The notes beneath the pieces were generated by a model that did not search any database, was not told the DNA's origin, and saw nothing but the letters and a program-made list of their open reading frames with translations. A program made the translations under genes and the position numbers. This document shows positions 18,606-29,851 of a stretch of DNA of 64,000 nt, in pieces; positions within the stretch are counted from its first letter, which is position 1, and the number at the start of each line of letters is the position of its first letter. This DNA comes from Georgenia sp. EYE_87 (GTDB lineage Bacteria > Actinomycetota > Actinomycetes > Actinomycetales > Actinomycetaceae). The stretch lies in the NCBI RefSeq assembly GCF_023148685.1, contig NZ_JAHXNL010000002.1, forward strand, positions 248,001 to 312,000. Direction: 5' to 3'.

Positions 18606-21238
18606 CCGCCACGACCGACCGTCAGTCCGAGGCCCCGGTCGAGCTGCACACGGTGACCATCGACGGCGTCGAGGTCCAGGTGCCCAAGGGCACCCTGGTC
18701 ATCCGCGCCGCCGAGCAGGCCGGGATCCAGATCCCGCGCTTCTGCGACCACCCGCTGCTCGCCCCCGCGGGCGCGTGCCGCCAGTGCCTGGTCGACGTGT
18801 CCACGCCGGACCGCGAGGGCAACCTCCGCCCGATGCCCAAGCCGCAGGCCTCCTGCACGCTCGAGGCCACCCCGGGCATGGTCGTCGCGACGCAGCACAC
18901 CTCCGACGTCGCCGAGAAGGCCCAGCACGGGATCATGGAGTTCCTCCTGATCAACCACCCGCTGGACTGCCCGGTCTGCGACAAGGGCGGCGAGTGCCCG
19001 CTGCAGAACCAGGCGATGAGCAACGGCCGGGCCACCACCCGGTTCGTCGACATCAAGCGCACGTTCCCCAAGCCGATCAAGATCTCCACGCAGATCCTGC
19101 TCGACCGGGACCGCTGCATCCTGTGCCAGCGCTGCACCCGGTTCTCCGACCAGATCGCCGGCGACCCGTTCATCGCCCTCCAGGGCCGCGGCGGCGGCTC
19201 GCCGCGCGACGAGGTCCACGGCATCAACGGCTCGCAGATCGGCGCCTTCGACGAGCACATCCTGCACTTCACCTCCTCCGGCGAGGAGGAGCCGCTCGTG
19301 CTCGCCCCCGACATGGTCGGGCCCAAGGGCGTCGCCGGGCTGACCGACGGCCTGGCCGTCGGCCCGCTCGGCGAGGCGGAGATGGACACCTCCGGGCGCC
19401 CCTTCGCGTCCTACTTCTCCGGCAACACGATCCAGATCTGCCCGGTGGGCGCGCTCACCTCGGCCTCGTACCGGTTCCGCTCGCGCCCGTTCGACCTCGT
19501 CTCGACGCCCTCCGTGGCGGAGCACGACGCCGGCGGCTCGGCCATCCGCGTCGACCACCGCCGCGGCGTGGTCCTGCGCCGTCTCGCGGGCGACGACCCG
19601 GAGGTCAACGAGGAGTGGATCACCGACAAGGACCGCTTCGCCTTCACCTGGCAGTCCGCGCCGGACCGCCTCACCCTGCCGCTCGTCCGCGACGAGCAGA
19701 CCGGTGAGCTCGTGCCCACCAGCTGGTCCGAGGCCCTCGACCTCGCCGCCGCCGGCCTGCGCCGGGCCCGCGAGGCCGGCGGCGTCGGCCTGCTCCCGGG
19801 CGGGCGCCTGACCCTGGAGGACTCCTACGCCTGGTCGAAGTTCGCCCGGGTGGCCCTCGGGACCAACGACGTCGACCACCGCGCCCGCGTCCACACGGAC
19901 GAGGAGGCCGAGTTCCTGGCCCACCACGTGGCCGCCCGCGGCCTCGGCGTGACGTTCTCCGACATCGAGAAGGCCGGCCAGGTGCTGCTCGTCGGGCTCG
20001 AGCCCGAGGAGGAGTCCGGCACGATCTTCCTGCGGCTGCGCAAGGGCGTCCTCGCCCGCACGGTCCAGGTCGCCACGGTCGCCCCGCTGGCCACCCGCGG
20101 CGCCACCAAGCTGCGCGCCCAGCTAGTCACCGCGGCCCCCGGCACGGAGCCGGAGGTCCTCGACGCGGTCGTCGCCGGCGGCCAGGTGGCCGACCTCGCG
20201 GCCCTCGCCGACCGGCTCGCGGAGCCCGATGCCGTCATCCTGGTGGGGGAGCGGGCCGCCGCCGTGCGCGGCACCCTCTCCGCCGTCTCCGCCCTCGCCG
20301 CCCGCACCGGCGCCCGCCTCGCCTGGGTGCCGCGGCGCGCCGGCGAGGTCGGTGCGGTCGACGCCGGGCTCCTGCCGGGGCTGCTGCCCGGCGGGCGCTC
20401 CGTCGCCGACGTCCAGGCGCGGGTCGACGCCGGCGCGGTCTGGGGCGTGGACTCCCTGCCCTCCGCCGCCGGGCGCGACCTCACCGGCATCCTGACCGCC
20501 GCACGCGACGGCGCCCTGGGCGGCCTCGTCGTCGGCGGCCTCGAGCCGCGCGACCTGCCCGACCCCGCCCTCGCCCGGGCCGCGCTGGCCGCCGCCGGCT
20601 TCGTCCTCCAGCTGGAGGTGCGCCGCTCCGAGGTCACCGAGCACGCCGACGTCGTGCTGCCGGTCGCCCCGCCGGTGGAGAAGGCCGGGACTTATCTCAA
20701 CTGGGAGGGACGGGTGCGCCCCTTCGGGCAGGTGCTCGTCTCCCGGGCACTCTCGGACCGCCAGGTGCTCCACTCGCTCGCCGCCGAGATGGGCGTGGAC
20801 CTGCGCCTGGCCGACCTGACCGTCGTGCACGACGAGCTCGCGGACCTCGCCGGCTGGGCCGGCGAGCGCCCCCCGGCGCCGACCGTGGCCCCCGCGCCCC
20901 TGCCCGCACCGGGCGAGGGCCAGGCGGTGCTCGCCACGTGGAAGCTGCAGCTGGACTCCGGACGCGGCCAGGACGGTGAGCCGCACCTCGCCGGCACCGC
21001 CCACCGCCCGGTGGTCCGCCTCAGCCCCGAGACCGCGGCCGCGCTCGGCGTGGCCGACGGCGACCGGGTCACCGTGACCGGCCCCGCGGGTGCCGTCACC
21101 CTGCCGCTGTCGTTGACCACGATGCCCGCGCACGTGGTCTGGCTGCCGGAGAACTCCCCGGGCTCGAGCGTGCACGACATGCTCGGCGCGGGGGCCGGTG
21201 CCGTCGTCGCCCTGTCCGCCGCGGAGGTGGCCCAGTGA
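18602..21238 (+). CDS. nuoG: NADH-quinone oxidoreductase subunit G
   Basis: Large iron-sulfur subunit (878 aa) of the NADH module. Seen: N-terminal 2Fe-2S ligands C48, C59, C62 and C85; the His-Cys cluster H119, C123, C126, C132; a 4Fe-4S set starting C172, C175, C178 and completed near CPVGALT (about 280). The C-terminal half is a molybdopterin-oxidoreductase-like domain that binds no cofactor in complex I. Bounded by 4-nt overlaps on both sides. Confidence 0.98.
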   Translation: MTATTDRQSEAPVELHTVTIDGVEVQVPKGTLVIRAAEQAGIQIPRFCDHPLLAPAGACRQCLVDVSTPDREGNLRPMPKPQASCTLEATPGMVVATQHTSDVAEKAQHGIMEFLLINHPLDCPVCDKGGECPLQNQAMSNGRATTRFVDIKRTFPKPIKISTQILLDRDRCILCQRCTRFSDQIAGDPFIALQGRGGGSPRDEVHGINGSQIGAFDEHILHFTSSGEEEPLVLAPDMVGPKGVAGLTDGLAVGPLGEAEMDTSGRPFASYFSGNTIQICPVGALTSASYRFRSRPFDLVSTPSVAEHDAGGSAIRVDHRRGVVLRRLAGDDPEVNEEWITDKDRFAFTWQSAPDRLTLPLVRDEQTGELVPTSWSEALDLAAAGLRRAREAGGVGLLPGGRLTLEDSYAWSKFARVALGTNDVDHRARVHTDEEAEFLAHHVAARGLGVTFSDIEKAGQVLLVGLEPEEESGTIFLRLRKGVLARTVQVATVAPLATRGATKLRAQLVTAAPGTEPEVLDAVVAGGQVADLAALADRLAEPDAVILVGERAAAVRGTLSAVSALAARTGARLAWVPRRAGEVGAVDAGLLPGLLPGGRSVADVQARVDAGAVWGVDSLPSAAGRDLTGILTAARDGALGGLVVGGLEPRDLPDPALARAALAAAGFVLQLEVRRSEVTEHADVVLPVAPPVEKAGTYLNWEGRVRPFGQVLVSRALSDRQVLHSLAAEMGVDLRLADLTVVHDELADLAGWAGERPPAPTVAPAPLPAPGEGQAVLATWKLQLDSGRGQDGEPHLAGTAHRPVVRLSPETAAALGVADGDRVTVTGPAGAVTLPLSLTTMPAHVVWLPENSPGSSVHDMLGAGAGAVVALSAAEVAQ

Positions 21239-22620
21239 GAACGATCCTGCCGACGGGCATCGGTTCGCCCGCCGCCCCCGTCGCCGACTTCAGCAACGAC
21301 ACCTGGTGGATCTGGGTCATCAAGGCCGTCTTCATCCTGGTGTTCCTGCTGGTCTCGGTGCTCATGGCGCTGTGGGTGGAGCGTCGCGGCCTCGGCCGCA
21401 TGCAGACCCGCCCCGGCCCCAACGTCCACGGCCCCCTCGGCCTGCTCCAGGCGGTCGGCGACGCCCTCAAGCTGGTCCTGAAGGAAGACTTCTCGATCAA
21501 GGGCGCGGACAAGATCCTCTACGTCCTCGCACCCTTCATCGCCGCGTTCTGCTCCTTCATGGTGCTCGCGGTCATCCCGTTCGGGCCCGAGGTCTCGATC
21601 TTCGGCGTCGTCACGCCGCTGCAGCTGACGGACATGCCGGTCGCGGTGCTCTACATCCTCGCCATCACGGCGCTCGGCGTGTACGGCATCATCCTCGGCG
21701 GCTGGGCGTCCAACTCCACCTACCCGCTGCTCGGGTCGGTGCGGTCCTCCGCCCAGGTGATCTCCTACGAGCTCAGCATGGGCCTCTCGCTCGTCAGCGT
21801 CTTCCTGGTCTCCGGCTCGCTCTCGACGTCGCAGATCGTCGACGCCCAGACCCAGCTGTGGTGGGCGATCGCGCTGGCGCCGGCCTTCCTCGTCTACCTC
21901 GTGTCGATGGTCGGCGAGGTCAACCGCCTCCCCTTCGACCTGCCCGAGGCCGAGGGCGAGCTCGTCGCCGGCCACATGGTCGAGTACACGTCGATGAAGT
22001 TCGCGTGGTTCTTCCTCGCCGAGTACATCAACATGTTCAACGTCTCGGCCGTGGCGACCACCCTCTTCCTCGGCGGCTGGCGCGCGCCCTGGCCGCTGTC
22101 GGCCATCGGGGACGGCGTCCTCAACACCGGCTGGTGGCCGGTGCTGTGGTTCATCGCCAAGATGTGGTGCGTCATGTTCCTCATGATCTGGACCCGAGGG
22201 ACGCTGCTGCGCTTCCGCTACGACCAGTTCATGAAGCTGGGCTGGAAGGTCCTCATCCCCGTCGCGCTGGTCTGGCTGGTCCTCGTCGCCCTGGTCCAGG
22301 GCGTGCGGCAGTTCACCGAGACCGACCTGACGACGATGCTGCTGTGGATCGGCGGGGTCTTCGCCGTCCTAATGGTGGTGCTGCTGCTGTGGCCCGCCAA
22401 GAAGGAGGAGGAGCCCGAGCCGGAGGCGGCGACGCCGCACCCCGAGCTCATCCCGCCAGGCACCGAGTTCGACGCCTTCGCGGGCGGCTACCCCGTGCCC
22501 CCGCTGCCCGGCCAGACCCTGCCGCCGTCGCCCCGGCGCGCCCGCCGCGAGGCGACCGCGGCCGGCGCCCGCACCACGCAGGGCACCCAGCCCACCCTGA
22601 AGGAGGGTCACGATGTCTGA
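21235..22620 (+). CDS. nuoH: NADH-quinone oxidoreductase subunit H
   Basis: Membrane subunit (461 aa) at the quinone tunnel and junction with the peripheral arm. Seen: eight or so helices, [16 protein letters not shown] in the first loop, [19 protein letters not shown] (acidic quinone-tunnel loop) and a cytosolic Pro/Arg-rich C-terminal tail of about 75 residues. GTG start overlaps nuoG; the last 8 nt overlap nuoI. Confidence 0.98.
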   Translation: MRTILPTGIGSPAAPVADFSNDTWWIWVIKAVFILVFLLVSVLMALWVERRGLGRMQTRPGPNVHGPLGLLQAVGDALKLVLKEDFSIKGADKILYVLAPFIAAFCSFMVLAVIPFGPEVSIFGVVTPLQLTDMPVAVLYILAITALGVYGIILGGWASNSTYPLLGSVRSSAQVISYELSMGLSLVSVFLVSGSLSTSQIVDAQTQLWWAIALAPAFLVYLVSMVGEVNRLPFDLPEAEGELVAGHMVEYTSMKFAWFFLAEYINMFNVSAVATTLFLGGWRAPWPLSAIGDGVLNTGWWPVLWFIAKMWCVMFLMIWTRGTLLRFRYDQFMKLGWKVLIPVALVWLVLVALVQGVRQFTETDLTTMLLWIGGVFAVLMVVLLLWPAKKEEEPEPEAATPHPELIPPGTEFDAFAGGYPVPPLPGQTLPPSPRRARREATAAGARTTQGTQPTLKEGHDV

Positions 22621-23383
22621 CGACCAGCGCAGCCCCGAGGAGGGGACCTCGCTCGGCCGCACGGAGCAGCGGCACGGCGAGGTCGGCCGTCCGCTTCCCC
22701 CCGAGCTCGGCCCCGCGCAGAAGGGTCCCGTCGGGCGACTCTTCGCGCCGGTCGCCGGCTACGGCGTGACGATCTCCTCGATGTTCCGGCCCATCGTCAC
22801 GGAGCAGTACCCGTTCGAGAAGGTGCCCACCCAGCCCCGCTACCACGGGCGCCACCAGCTCAACCGCTACGCCGACGGGCTCGAGAAGTGCATCGGCTGC
22901 GAGCTGTGCGCGTGGGCGTGCCCGGCCGACGCCATCTACGTCGAGGCCGGCAACAACACCCCCGACGCCCAGTACTCCCCGGGCGAGCGGTACGGCCGCG
23001 TGTACCAGATCAACTACCTGCGCTGCATCTTCTGCGGCCTGTGCATCGAGGCCTGCCCGACGCGTGCCCTGACGATGACCAACGAGTACGAGCTGGCCGG
23101 CCCCACCCGGGAGGGCCTCATCTACGAGAAGCAGGACCTCCTGGCCCCGCTGCTCGAGGGCATGCTCGCCGCACCGCACCCGATGGTCGAGGGCACCGAC
23201 GACGACGACTACTACCGCAACGAGGTCACCGGGCCCACCGCGGAGCAGGTCGAGTGGGTGCGGGCGCACCGCCCGCAGGACCCGACCCTGGCCACGGCGC
23301 GGGCGGTCGCGCCCGCCGGGGCCGAGGGCGTCCGCACCGGCGCGACGGCCGTTCCGTCCGGCGCCGAGGGGGGCCACCTGTGA
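22613..23383 (+). CDS. nuoI: NADH-quinone oxidoreductase subunit I
   Basis: Ferredoxin-like subunit (256 aa) carrying two 4Fe-4S clusters (N6a/N6b). Seen: [12 protein letters not shown] (C93, 96, 99, 103) and [12 protein letters not shown] (C138, 141, 144, 148). Variable, charged N-terminal (1-45) and C-terminal (from about 205) extensions flank the core. The ATG lies inside the end of nuoH behind GGAGG. Confidence 0.98.
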   Translation: MSDDQRSPEEGTSLGRTEQRHGEVGRPLPPELGPAQKGPVGRLFAPVAGYGVTISSMFRPIVTEQYPFEKVPTQPRYHGRHQLNRYADGLEKCIGCELCAWACPADAIYVEAGNNTPDAQYSPGERYGRVYQINYLRCIFCGLCIEACPTRALTMTNEYELAGPTREGLIYEKQDLLAPLLEGMLAAPHPMVEGTDDDDYYRNEVTGPTAEQVEWVRAHRPQDPTLATARAVAPAGAEGVRTGATAVPSGAEGGHL

Positions 23384-24366
23384 TCACCGGGATGCTGCCC
23401 GCCGCGCTCGCCGAGACCGGCACGGTCACCACCGGCGAGACCGTCCTGTTCTGGGTGCTGGCGCCGATCATGGTGCTGGCCGCCCTCAGCCTGCTGTTCT
23501 CCCGGCGCGCGGTCTACGCCGCGATGTCGGTGGTGCTCCTCATGCTCTGCCTCGCGGCGATGTACATCGCCCAGGAGGCGACTTTCCTGGGTGTCGCGCA
23601 GGTGGTCGTCTACACCGGCGCGATCATGATGCTGTTCCTCTTCGTGCTCATGCTCGTCGGCGTCGACGCCTCCGACTCCCTGCACGAGACCATCAAGGGC
23701 CAGCGCTGGTTCGGGGTGCTGGCAGGCGTCGGGCTCGCGGTCCTGCTCGGCGCCGTGGTGCTCCGCGCGAACGGTCCCGCCCCGAGCGGGCTCGCCGCCG
23801 CGAACGCCGACACGAACCCCGTCGGCGTGGCTCGGCTGATCTTCTCCGACCACGTCTTCGCGATGGAGCTGACCGGCCTGCTGCTGATCATCGCCGCCGT
23901 CGGCGCGGTCACGCTCACCCACCGGGAGCGGGTGAGCCGCAAGGCCAGCCAGCAGGAGACCCTCGAGGCCAAGATGGCCGCCTTCGCCAGCGGCCGGGTC
24001 CGCGTCGGCCAGCTCCCCGCGCCCGGCGTCTACGCGCGGTCCAACGCCGCCGACCTGCCGGCGCTGGCCGCCACGGGCGAGCCGATCAAGGACTCCGTGC
24101 CGCGCGTGCTGCGCATCCGCGGCCAGGGCCGCTCGATCGCCGACGTCAGCCCGGAGACGGTCGAGGCCGTCGCACGGGCCCGCGCCGGCGAGCGGGACGG
24201 CCGCCGCGGCCCAGCCGCCCTGGGCGGCGCCCCCGCCGTCGCGCAGGCCCGGATGCCCGGTATGCGCGGCGAGGCGGCGCCACAGCCCCGGCTCCCCGGC
24301 AGCCCCGGGTACGAGCAGGCCGACGGCGCGCGCAAGGAGATCGAGAACGTGGAGGCGGACAAGTGA
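23380..24366 (+). CDS. nuoJ: NADH-quinone oxidoreductase subunit J
   Basis: Membrane subunit (328 aa) with five helices in the first 180 residues, including the conserved [17 protein letters not shown] segment. The remaining 145 residues form a hydrophilic cytosolic tail rich in Ala, Arg, Gly and Pro, making the protein much longer than E. coli NuoJ (184 aa); such tails are known in actinobacteria. GTG start overlaps nuoI; its stop overlaps the GTG of nuoK. Confidence 0.97.
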   Translation: MITGMLPAALAETGTVTTGETVLFWVLAPIMVLAALSLLFSRRAVYAAMSVVLLMLCLAAMYIAQEATFLGVAQVVVYTGAIMMLFLFVLMLVGVDASDSLHETIKGQRWFGVLAGVGLAVLLGAVVLRANGPAPSGLAAANADTNPVGVARLIFSDHVFAMELTGLLLIIAAVGAVTLTHRERVSRKASQQETLEAKMAAFASGRVRVGQLPAPGVYARSNAADLPALAATGEPIKDSVPRVLRIRGQGRSIADVSPETVEAVARARAGERDGRRGPAALGGAPAVAQARMPGMRGEAAPQPRLPGSPGYEQADGARKEIENVEADK

Positions 24367-24662
24367 GCCTGGTCAACTACCTGGTCCTGGCCGGGATCCT
24401 GTTCGCGATCGGCGCCACCGCGGTGCTCGTGCGACGCAACGCCATCATCGCGCTGCTGGGGGTGGAGATCATGCTGAACTCCTCCAACCTGGCGCTGGTG
24501 ACCTTCGCCCGGATCCACGGCGACCTGACGGGCCAGGTCCTGGCCTTCTTCGTGATGGTCGTGGCCGCCGCCGAGGTCGTCATCGGCCTCGCGATCATCG
24601 TGTCCATCTTCCGAACTCGCAGGTCAGCGTCGGTCGACGACGTCAACCTGCTGAAGCACTGA
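24363..24662 (+). CDS. nuoK: NADH-quinone oxidoreductase subunit K
   Basis: Small membrane subunit (99 aa) with three helices. Seen: [15 protein letters not shown] with the key membrane Glu, and [17 protein letters not shown] with the second Glu, both needed for proton pumping in other organisms. Normal length. GTG start overlaps nuoJ by 4 nt. Confidence 0.98.
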   Translation: MSLVNYLVLAGILFAIGATAVLVRRNAIIALLGVEIMLNSSNLALVTFARIHGDLTGQVLAFFVMVVAAAEVVIGLAIIVSIFRTRRSASVDDVNLLKH

Positions 24663-24675
24663 CGGGGGCCGGCGC

Positions 24676-26679
24676 ATGCTGGGTTCTGCAACCGTGTCCA
24701 CCTCCCTGCCCTCGGCGGTGACGGCCGCCCTCCCGGGCGCGCTGCCGGCCGCCACCGGCGCGGCGGGCGCCGCCCCGACCGGGGCCGCGAGCCTCGCCTG
24801 GCTCATGGTCGTCCTGCCGCTGGTCTCCGCCGGCATCCTCCTCGTGCTCGGGCGCCGCTCCGACCGCTGGGGCCACTGGCTCGGCGTGCTCGCCCCCGTG
24901 GCGTCCTTCGCCGTCGGCCTGGCGATCCTGCTCCAGCTGCTGGGCCTGCCCGCCGAGCAGCGGGTGATCGACCAGCGCCTGTTCAGCTGGCTCCCCGCCG
25001 GCGAGCTGAGCGTCGAGGCCGGGCTGCGGCTCGACCCGCTGTCGCTGACCTTCGTGATGCTGGTGACGTTCGTCGGCTCGCTCATCCACATCTACTCCGT
25101 GGCCTACATGGAGCACGACACGGACCGGCGGCGCTTCTTCGCCTACCTCAACCTGTTCGTCGCGGCGATGCTGCTCCTCGTCCTGGCCGACAGCTACGCG
25201 CTGCTCTTCGTCGGCTGGGAGGGCGTGGGCCTGGCCTCGTACCTGCTCATCGGGTTCTGGAACCACAACCTCGACTACGCCGTCGCCGCCAAGAAGGCGT
25301 TCATCATGAACCGCGTCGGCGACGTCGGGCTGCTGCTGGCGATGATGACGATGTTCGCCGGTTTCGGCGCCGTCGACTTCGCCACGGTGCTCCCCGCCGC
25401 CGCGGGGGCCGACGAGGGCGTGCTCACCGCCATCGGCCTCATGCTCCTCCTGGCCGCCTGCGGCAAGTCGGCGCAGTTCCCGCTCCAGGCCTGGCTCGGC
25501 GACGCCATGGCCGGCCCGACCCCGGTCTCCGCGCTCATCCACGCCGCCACGATGGTCACCGCGGGCGTCTACCTCATGGTCCGCTCCGGGCCGATCCTCA
25601 ACGGCGCCCCCTCGGCGCTGCTCGTGGTCGCGATCGTCGGTGCGATCACGCTGCTCTTCGGTGCGATCGTCGGTTCCGCGAAGGACGACATGAAGAAGGT
25701 GCTCGCCGCCTCCACCATGTCCCAGATCGGCTACATGATGCTCGGCGCCGGCCTCGGCCCCGTCGGCTACGCCTTTGCCATCTTCCACCTCGTGACGCAC
25801 GGCTTCTTCAAGGCCGGGCTGTTCCTCGGCGCCGGCTCCGTCATGCACGGCATGGGCGACCAGGTCGACCTGCGCCGGTTCGGCGGTCTGAGCAAGCACA
25901 TGAAGATCACGTGGATCACGATGATGATGGGCTGGCTCGCGATCATCGGCTTCCCCGGCCTGTCCGGCTTCTGGAGCAAGGACAAGATCATCGAGTCCGC
26001 GTTCGTCGGCGAGGGCTGGCAGCCCTGGGTGTTCGGCACCGTCGCCCTGCTCGGCGCCGGCATCACCGCGTTCTACATGTCGCGGCTGTTCTTCATGGTC
26101 TTCCACGGCGAGAAGCGGTGGACGACGGCGGAGGAGGGCGCCGAGCAGCACCCCCACGAGTCGCCGGCCCTGATGACGATCCCCATGATCGTGCTCGCCG
26201 TCGGGTCCGTCGCGCTCGGGTTCCTCATGAACCTCGGCGGCGGCTTCGTCACCTGGCTCGAGCCGGTCACCGGTCACGTCGAGCACCACGAGCCGGTCCT
26301 GCCGGTGCCCGTGATCATGGTCGCGACCATCGTCCTGGTGCTCGTCGGCGCGCTGATCGCCTGGCGCATGTACGGCGCCCGCCCCGTCCCGGTGGTCGCC
26401 CCGGCCGGCTCCGCGCTGACCCGCGCCGCCCGGCAGGACCTGTACCAGGACTCCGTGAACGAGGGCGTCTTCATGCGCCCGTCCCAGTACCTGACCAGGT
26501 CGCTGGTCTACGCGGACTCCACGGCGGTCGACGGCGCGGTCATGGGGATCGCCCGCGGCACCTCCGGTCTGGGCGGCGTGGTGCGCCGGGCCCAGAACGG
26601 CTACGTCCGCTCCTACGCCGGGATGATGCTCGGCGGAGTCGTGCTCGCCCTGGTCGTCGTCCTCGCCTCGCGCGTCTGA
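24676..26679 (+). CDS. nuoL: NADH-quinone oxidoreductase subunit L
   Basis: Antiporter-like proton-pumping subunit (667 aa) at the distal end of the membrane arm. Seen: [18 protein letters not shown] with the essential Glu, [20 protein letters not shown] with the channel Lys, [13 protein letters not shown] and [20 protein letters not shown]-like loop ([10 protein letters not shown]). The long lateral helix follows at the C-terminus. The ATG at 24676 has only a weak ribosome site; a GTG at 24694 is the alternative. Confidence 0.97.
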   Translation: MLGSATVSTSLPSAVTAALPGALPAATGAAGAAPTGAASLAWLMVVLPLVSAGILLVLGRRSDRWGHWLGVLAPVASFAVGLAILLQLLGLPAEQRVIDQRLFSWLPAGELSVEAGLRLDPLSLTFVMLVTFVGSLIHIYSVAYMEHDTDRRRFFAYLNLFVAAMLLLVLADSYALLFVGWEGVGLASYLLIGFWNHNLDYAVAAKKAFIMNRVGDVGLLLAMMTMFAGFGAVDFATVLPAAAGADEGVLTAIGLMLLLAACGKSAQFPLQAWLGDAMAGPTPVSALIHAATMVTAGVYLMVRSGPILNGAPSALLVVAIVGAITLLFGAIVGSAKDDMKKVLAASTMSQIGYMMLGAGLGPVGYAFAIFHLVTHGFFKAGLFLGAGSVMHGMGDQVDLRRFGGLSKHMKITWITMMMGWLAIIGFPGLSGFWSKDKIIESAFVGEGWQPWVFGTVALLGAGITAFYMSRLFFMVFHGEKRWTTAEEGAEQHPHESPALMTIPMIVLAVGSVALGFLMNLGGGFVTWLEPVTGHVEHHEPVLPVPVIMVATIVLVLVGALIAWRMYGARPVPVVAPAGSALTRAARQDLYQDSVNEGVFMRPSQYLTRSLVYADSTAVDGAVMGIARGTSGLGGVVRRAQNGYVRSYAGMMLGGVVLALVVVLASRV

Positions 26680-26705
26680 GATCTGGGAAGAGGTAGAGGA
26701 AAGAC

Positions 26706-28289
26706 ATGAATGCGATGAACGAGGCAGCCCTGCCCTGGCTGACCCTGCTGATCGTGGTGCCGCTCGCGGCCGCCGCGCTGCTGTGGCTCGTCCGGCCGCT
26801 GCACAAGGTCGCCCGCCCCTTCGGGCTCGCGGTCTCCCTGCTGGTGCTGCTGGGCGCGGTCGCCATGACCACCCAGTTCGACCTCGCGTCGGCCGGGGAG
26901 GTGCAGCTCACCGAGGTCGCCTCCTGGATCCCGCAGCTCGGCGTCTCCTACGCCGTCGGCGTCAACGGGCTCGGCCTGGCGATGGTGCTGCTGGCGGTCT
27001 TCCTGGTGCCCCTGGTGCTCGTCGCCGCCTGGCGGGAGCAGGAGGTCGTGCCCGACGGGGCCGTCCTGGAGCGCCGGCAGATGGGCTTCGTCGCCCTCGT
27101 GCTGGCCCTCGAGGCGCTCATGGTGGCCGTCTTCGCCGCCCGGGACGTGTTCCTCTTCTACGTCCTGTTCGAGGCCATGCTCATCCCGGTCTACTTCCTG
27201 GTGGGCAACTACGGCGGCCCGCGTCGCCGCACCGCCGCGCTGAAGTTCCTGCTGTACTCCCTCGCGGGCGGGCTGATCATGCTCGTCGGCGTGGTCGCGC
27301 TGTACCTGGTCGGCCCCGGCGGGGAGCAGGGCTTCCTGCTCGACAACCTCGTCGGCAACGTCGAGACCACCGCGTGGGGCGAGCGGCTCCTCTTCCTCTC
27401 CTTCTTCATCGCCTTCGCGATCAAGGCCCCCATGTGGCCGGTGCACACCTGGCTGCCGGACACCACCCAGCAGGCCCCGCCCGGCACCTCGGTGCTGCTC
27501 GTGGGCGTGCTGGACAAGGTCGGCACCTTCGGGATGATCGCCCTGTGCCTGCCCCTGTTCCCCGAGGCGTCGCAGTGGGCGGCCCCGGTGATCATCGGCC
27601 TGGCGCTGATCTCGATCATCTACGGCGGGCTGCTCGCGGTGGGCCAGCGGGACATCATGCGCCTGATCGCCTTCACCTCGGTGAGCCACTTCGGCTTCAT
27701 CGTGCTGGGCATCTTCGTGCGCGACCAGGTGGCCCTGACCGGCGCGATGGTCTACATGGTCGCCCACGGCGTCTCCACGGCCGCGCTCTTCCTGGTCTCC
27801 GGGTTCCTCACGCAGCGCGGCGGCACGCAGGAGATCCCCGCCTACGGCGGCATGCAGCGGGTCGTGCCCCTGATCGCGGGGGCGTGGCTGATCTCCGGCC
27901 TGGCGTCCATCGCCCTGCCGGGCCTGAGCGGGTTCGTGCCCGAGTACCTCGTGCTGCTGGGCACCTACCGCGTCTCGGTGGTCGCCGGCGTCGTGGCGGT
28001 CCTCGGCGTGATCATCGCGGCCGTGTACGTGCTGCTGCCCTACCAGCGCATCTTCACCGGCCCGACGCGCGACGTCCTGCTGCGCATGCCTGACCTCGGC
28101 GCCCGCGAGAAGTGGGTGGTCGCGCCGCTGGTCGCCGCGATGCTCTTCCTCGGGTTCTACCCGGCCCCGGTGATCGACGCCGTCACCCCGGTGGCTGCCG
28201 ACCTCGCCATCACCCAGCCCAGCTCGATCGACACCGCCGAAGGCGGCAACCTCCCGGCGACCGCCGCGGAGGAGGGGAGCAGCAAGTGA
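26706..28289 (+). CDS. nuoM: NADH-quinone oxidoreductase subunit M
   Basis: Antiporter-like subunit (527 aa) with about 14 helices. Seen: the Glu in FYVLFEAMLIPVYFLVG, the channel Lys in AFAIKAPMWPVHTWLPD, and LIAFTSVSHFGFIVLG. AGAGGAAAG 5-6 nt upstream supports the ATG. The last 20 residues are a Thr/Glu/Ser-rich tail. Stop overlaps nuoN (GTGA). Confidence 0.98.
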   Translation: MNAMNEAALPWLTLLIVVPLAAAALLWLVRPLHKVARPFGLAVSLLVLLGAVAMTTQFDLASAGEVQLTEVASWIPQLGVSYAVGVNGLGLAMVLLAVFLVPLVLVAAWREQEVVPDGAVLERRQMGFVALVLALEALMVAVFAARDVFLFYVLFEAMLIPVYFLVGNYGGPRRRTAALKFLLYSLAGGLIMLVGVVALYLVGPGGEQGFLLDNLVGNVETTAWGERLLFLSFFIAFAIKAPMWPVHTWLPDTTQQAPPGTSVLLVGVLDKVGTFGMIALCLPLFPEASQWAAPVIIGLALISIIYGGLLAVGQRDIMRLIAFTSVSHFGFIVLGIFVRDQVALTGAMVYMVAHGVSTAALFLVSGFLTQRGGTQEIPAYGGMQRVVPLIAGAWLISGLASIALPGLSGFVPEYLVLLGTYRVSVVAGVVAVLGVIIAAVYVLLPYQRIFTGPTRDVLLRMPDLGAREKWVVAPLVAAMLFLGFYPAPVIDAVTPVAADLAITQPSSIDTAEGGNLPATAAEEGSSK

Positions 28290-29851
28290 ACACGTTCGTC
28301 GCCCCGGAAATCGACTGGGCCGCGCTCACCCCGACCCTGATCCTGGCGGGGGCCGCCGTCCTCGGCGTGCTCGTCGAGGCCTTCGCGCCGCGCGGAAGCC
28401 GCCGGGCCGTCCAGCTGGTGCTCGGCCTGCTCGCCACCGCCGGGTCCCTCGTCGCCGTCGTCTGGCGCTGGACCGTCGTCGGCGAGAGCGGACCCCGCGA
28501 GATCCTCGGCGGCTCCGTGATCGAGGACGGCCCCGCACTCGCCGCGCAGACGGTGCTCGCCCTGCTCGGCCTGGTCGGCCTGCTCGTCATCGCCGACCGC
28601 ACCGAGTCCGGCGAGGGGGCGTTCGTGGCGCAGGCCGCCGCCCGGCCCGGCTCCGCCGACGAGGCCGACGCCACCCGCACCGGGCTTGCGCAGACCGAGG
28701 TCTTCCCGCTGACGCTCTTCGCCCTCGCGGGCATGTTCGTCTTCGCCCAGGCGGGTGACCTGCTGACGCTCTTCATCGCGCTCGAGGTGCTCTCGCTCCC
28801 GCTGTACGTGCTCTCGGGCCTGGCTCGGCGCCGTCGTCTCCTCTCCCAGGAGGCGTCCCTGAAGTACTTCCTGCTGGGCGCCTTCGCCTCCGCGTTCGTG
28901 ATCTTCGGCATCGCGCTGCTGTACGGGTACTCCGGCACGGTGCGCTTCTCCGGGCTCGCCCAGGCCGTCCCGGTGACGGTCGGCATGGACGGGATGCTGC
29001 TCGCCGGCTCGATCCTCGTGATCGTCGGCCTGCTCTTCAAGGTCGGCGCGGCGCCGTTCCACGCCTGGACGCCGGACGTCTACACCGGGGCGCCGACGCC
29101 GATCACGGGGTTCATGGCGGCCGCCACCAAGCTGGCCGCGTTCGCCGCCCTGCTCCGGTTCGTCTACGTCGTCCTGCCGGACATGTCGTGGGACCTCACG
29201 CCGTTCTTCTGGGTCGTCATCATCCTGACCATGCTGGTCGGCACGGTGGTCGGCATCGTCCAGACCGACGTCAAGCGCATGCTCGCGTACTCCTCGATCG
29301 CCCACGCCGGCTTCGTCCTCATCGGCGTCGTGGCGCTGGAGCGCATCGGCATCGGCGCGGTGCTGTTCTACCTGCTGGCGTACGGCCTCGCCACGGTGGG
29401 CGCCTTCGCCCTCGTGACCCTCGTGCGGGAGCGCGACACGGCGGGCAACGTCACCGGCGAGGCCACGCACCTGTCGCAGTGGGCCGGGCTGGGGCGGCGC
29501 AACCCGGTGGCCGCCGTCGCCATGACGCTCTTCCTGCTGTCCTTCGCCGGCATCCCCCTCACCGCCGGGTTCATGGGCAAGTTCGCCGTGTTCACGGCCG
29601 GTGTCGACGGCGGCCAGACGGTCCTCGTCGTCCTCGCGGTGCTGGCCTCGGCGGCGACGGCGTTCTTCTACGTGCGTCTCGTCGTGCTGATGTTCTTCAC
29701 GGAGCCCGACGGCGAGACGGTCGCCGTCGTCTCCTCCGAGGGCCTCACCACGGTGGCCGTGGCGGTGTGCGTGGTCGGCACCGTGCTCCTGGGCGTCCTG
29801 CCCGGGCCTGTCCTGAATCTGGCCGAGCAGGCGAGCACGTTCCTCCCATGA
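28286..29851 (+). CDS. nuoN: NADH-quinone oxidoreductase subunit N
   Basis: Antiporter-like subunit (521 aa). Seen: FIALEVLSLPLYVLSGLARR with the pumping Glu, FKVGAAPFHAWTPDVYTGAP with the channel Lys and His, and KRMLAYSSIAHAGFVLIG. A hydrophilic insert (about 105-135) lies between early helices. GTG start at 28286 overlaps nuoM; its TGA overlaps the ATG of the prenyl synthase gene, so the quinone side-chain gene is translated as part of this operon. Confidence 0.98.
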   Translation: MNTFVAPEIDWAALTPTLILAGAAVLGVLVEAFAPRGSRRAVQLVLGLLATAGSLVAVVWRWTVVGESGPREILGGSVIEDGPALAAQTVLALLGLVGLLVIADRTESGEGAFVAQAAARPGSADEADATRTGLAQTEVFPLTLFALAGMFVFAQAGDLLTLFIALEVLSLPLYVLSGLARRRRLLSQEASLKYFLLGAFASAFVIFGIALLYGYSGTVRFSGLAQAVPVTVGMDGMLLAGSILVIVGLLFKVGAAPFHAWTPDVYTGAPTPITGFMAAATKLAAFAALLRFVYVVLPDMSWDLTPFFWVVIILTMLVGTVVGIVQTDVKRMLAYSSIAHAGFVLIGVVALERIGIGAVLFYLLAYGLATVGAFALVTLVRERDTAGNVTGEATHLSQWAGLGRRNPVAAVAMTLFLLSFAGIPLTAGFMGKFAVFTAGVDGGQTVLVVLAVLASAATAFFYVRLVVLMFFTEPDGETVAVVSSEGLTTVAVAVCVVGTVLLGVLPGPVLNLAEQASTFLP

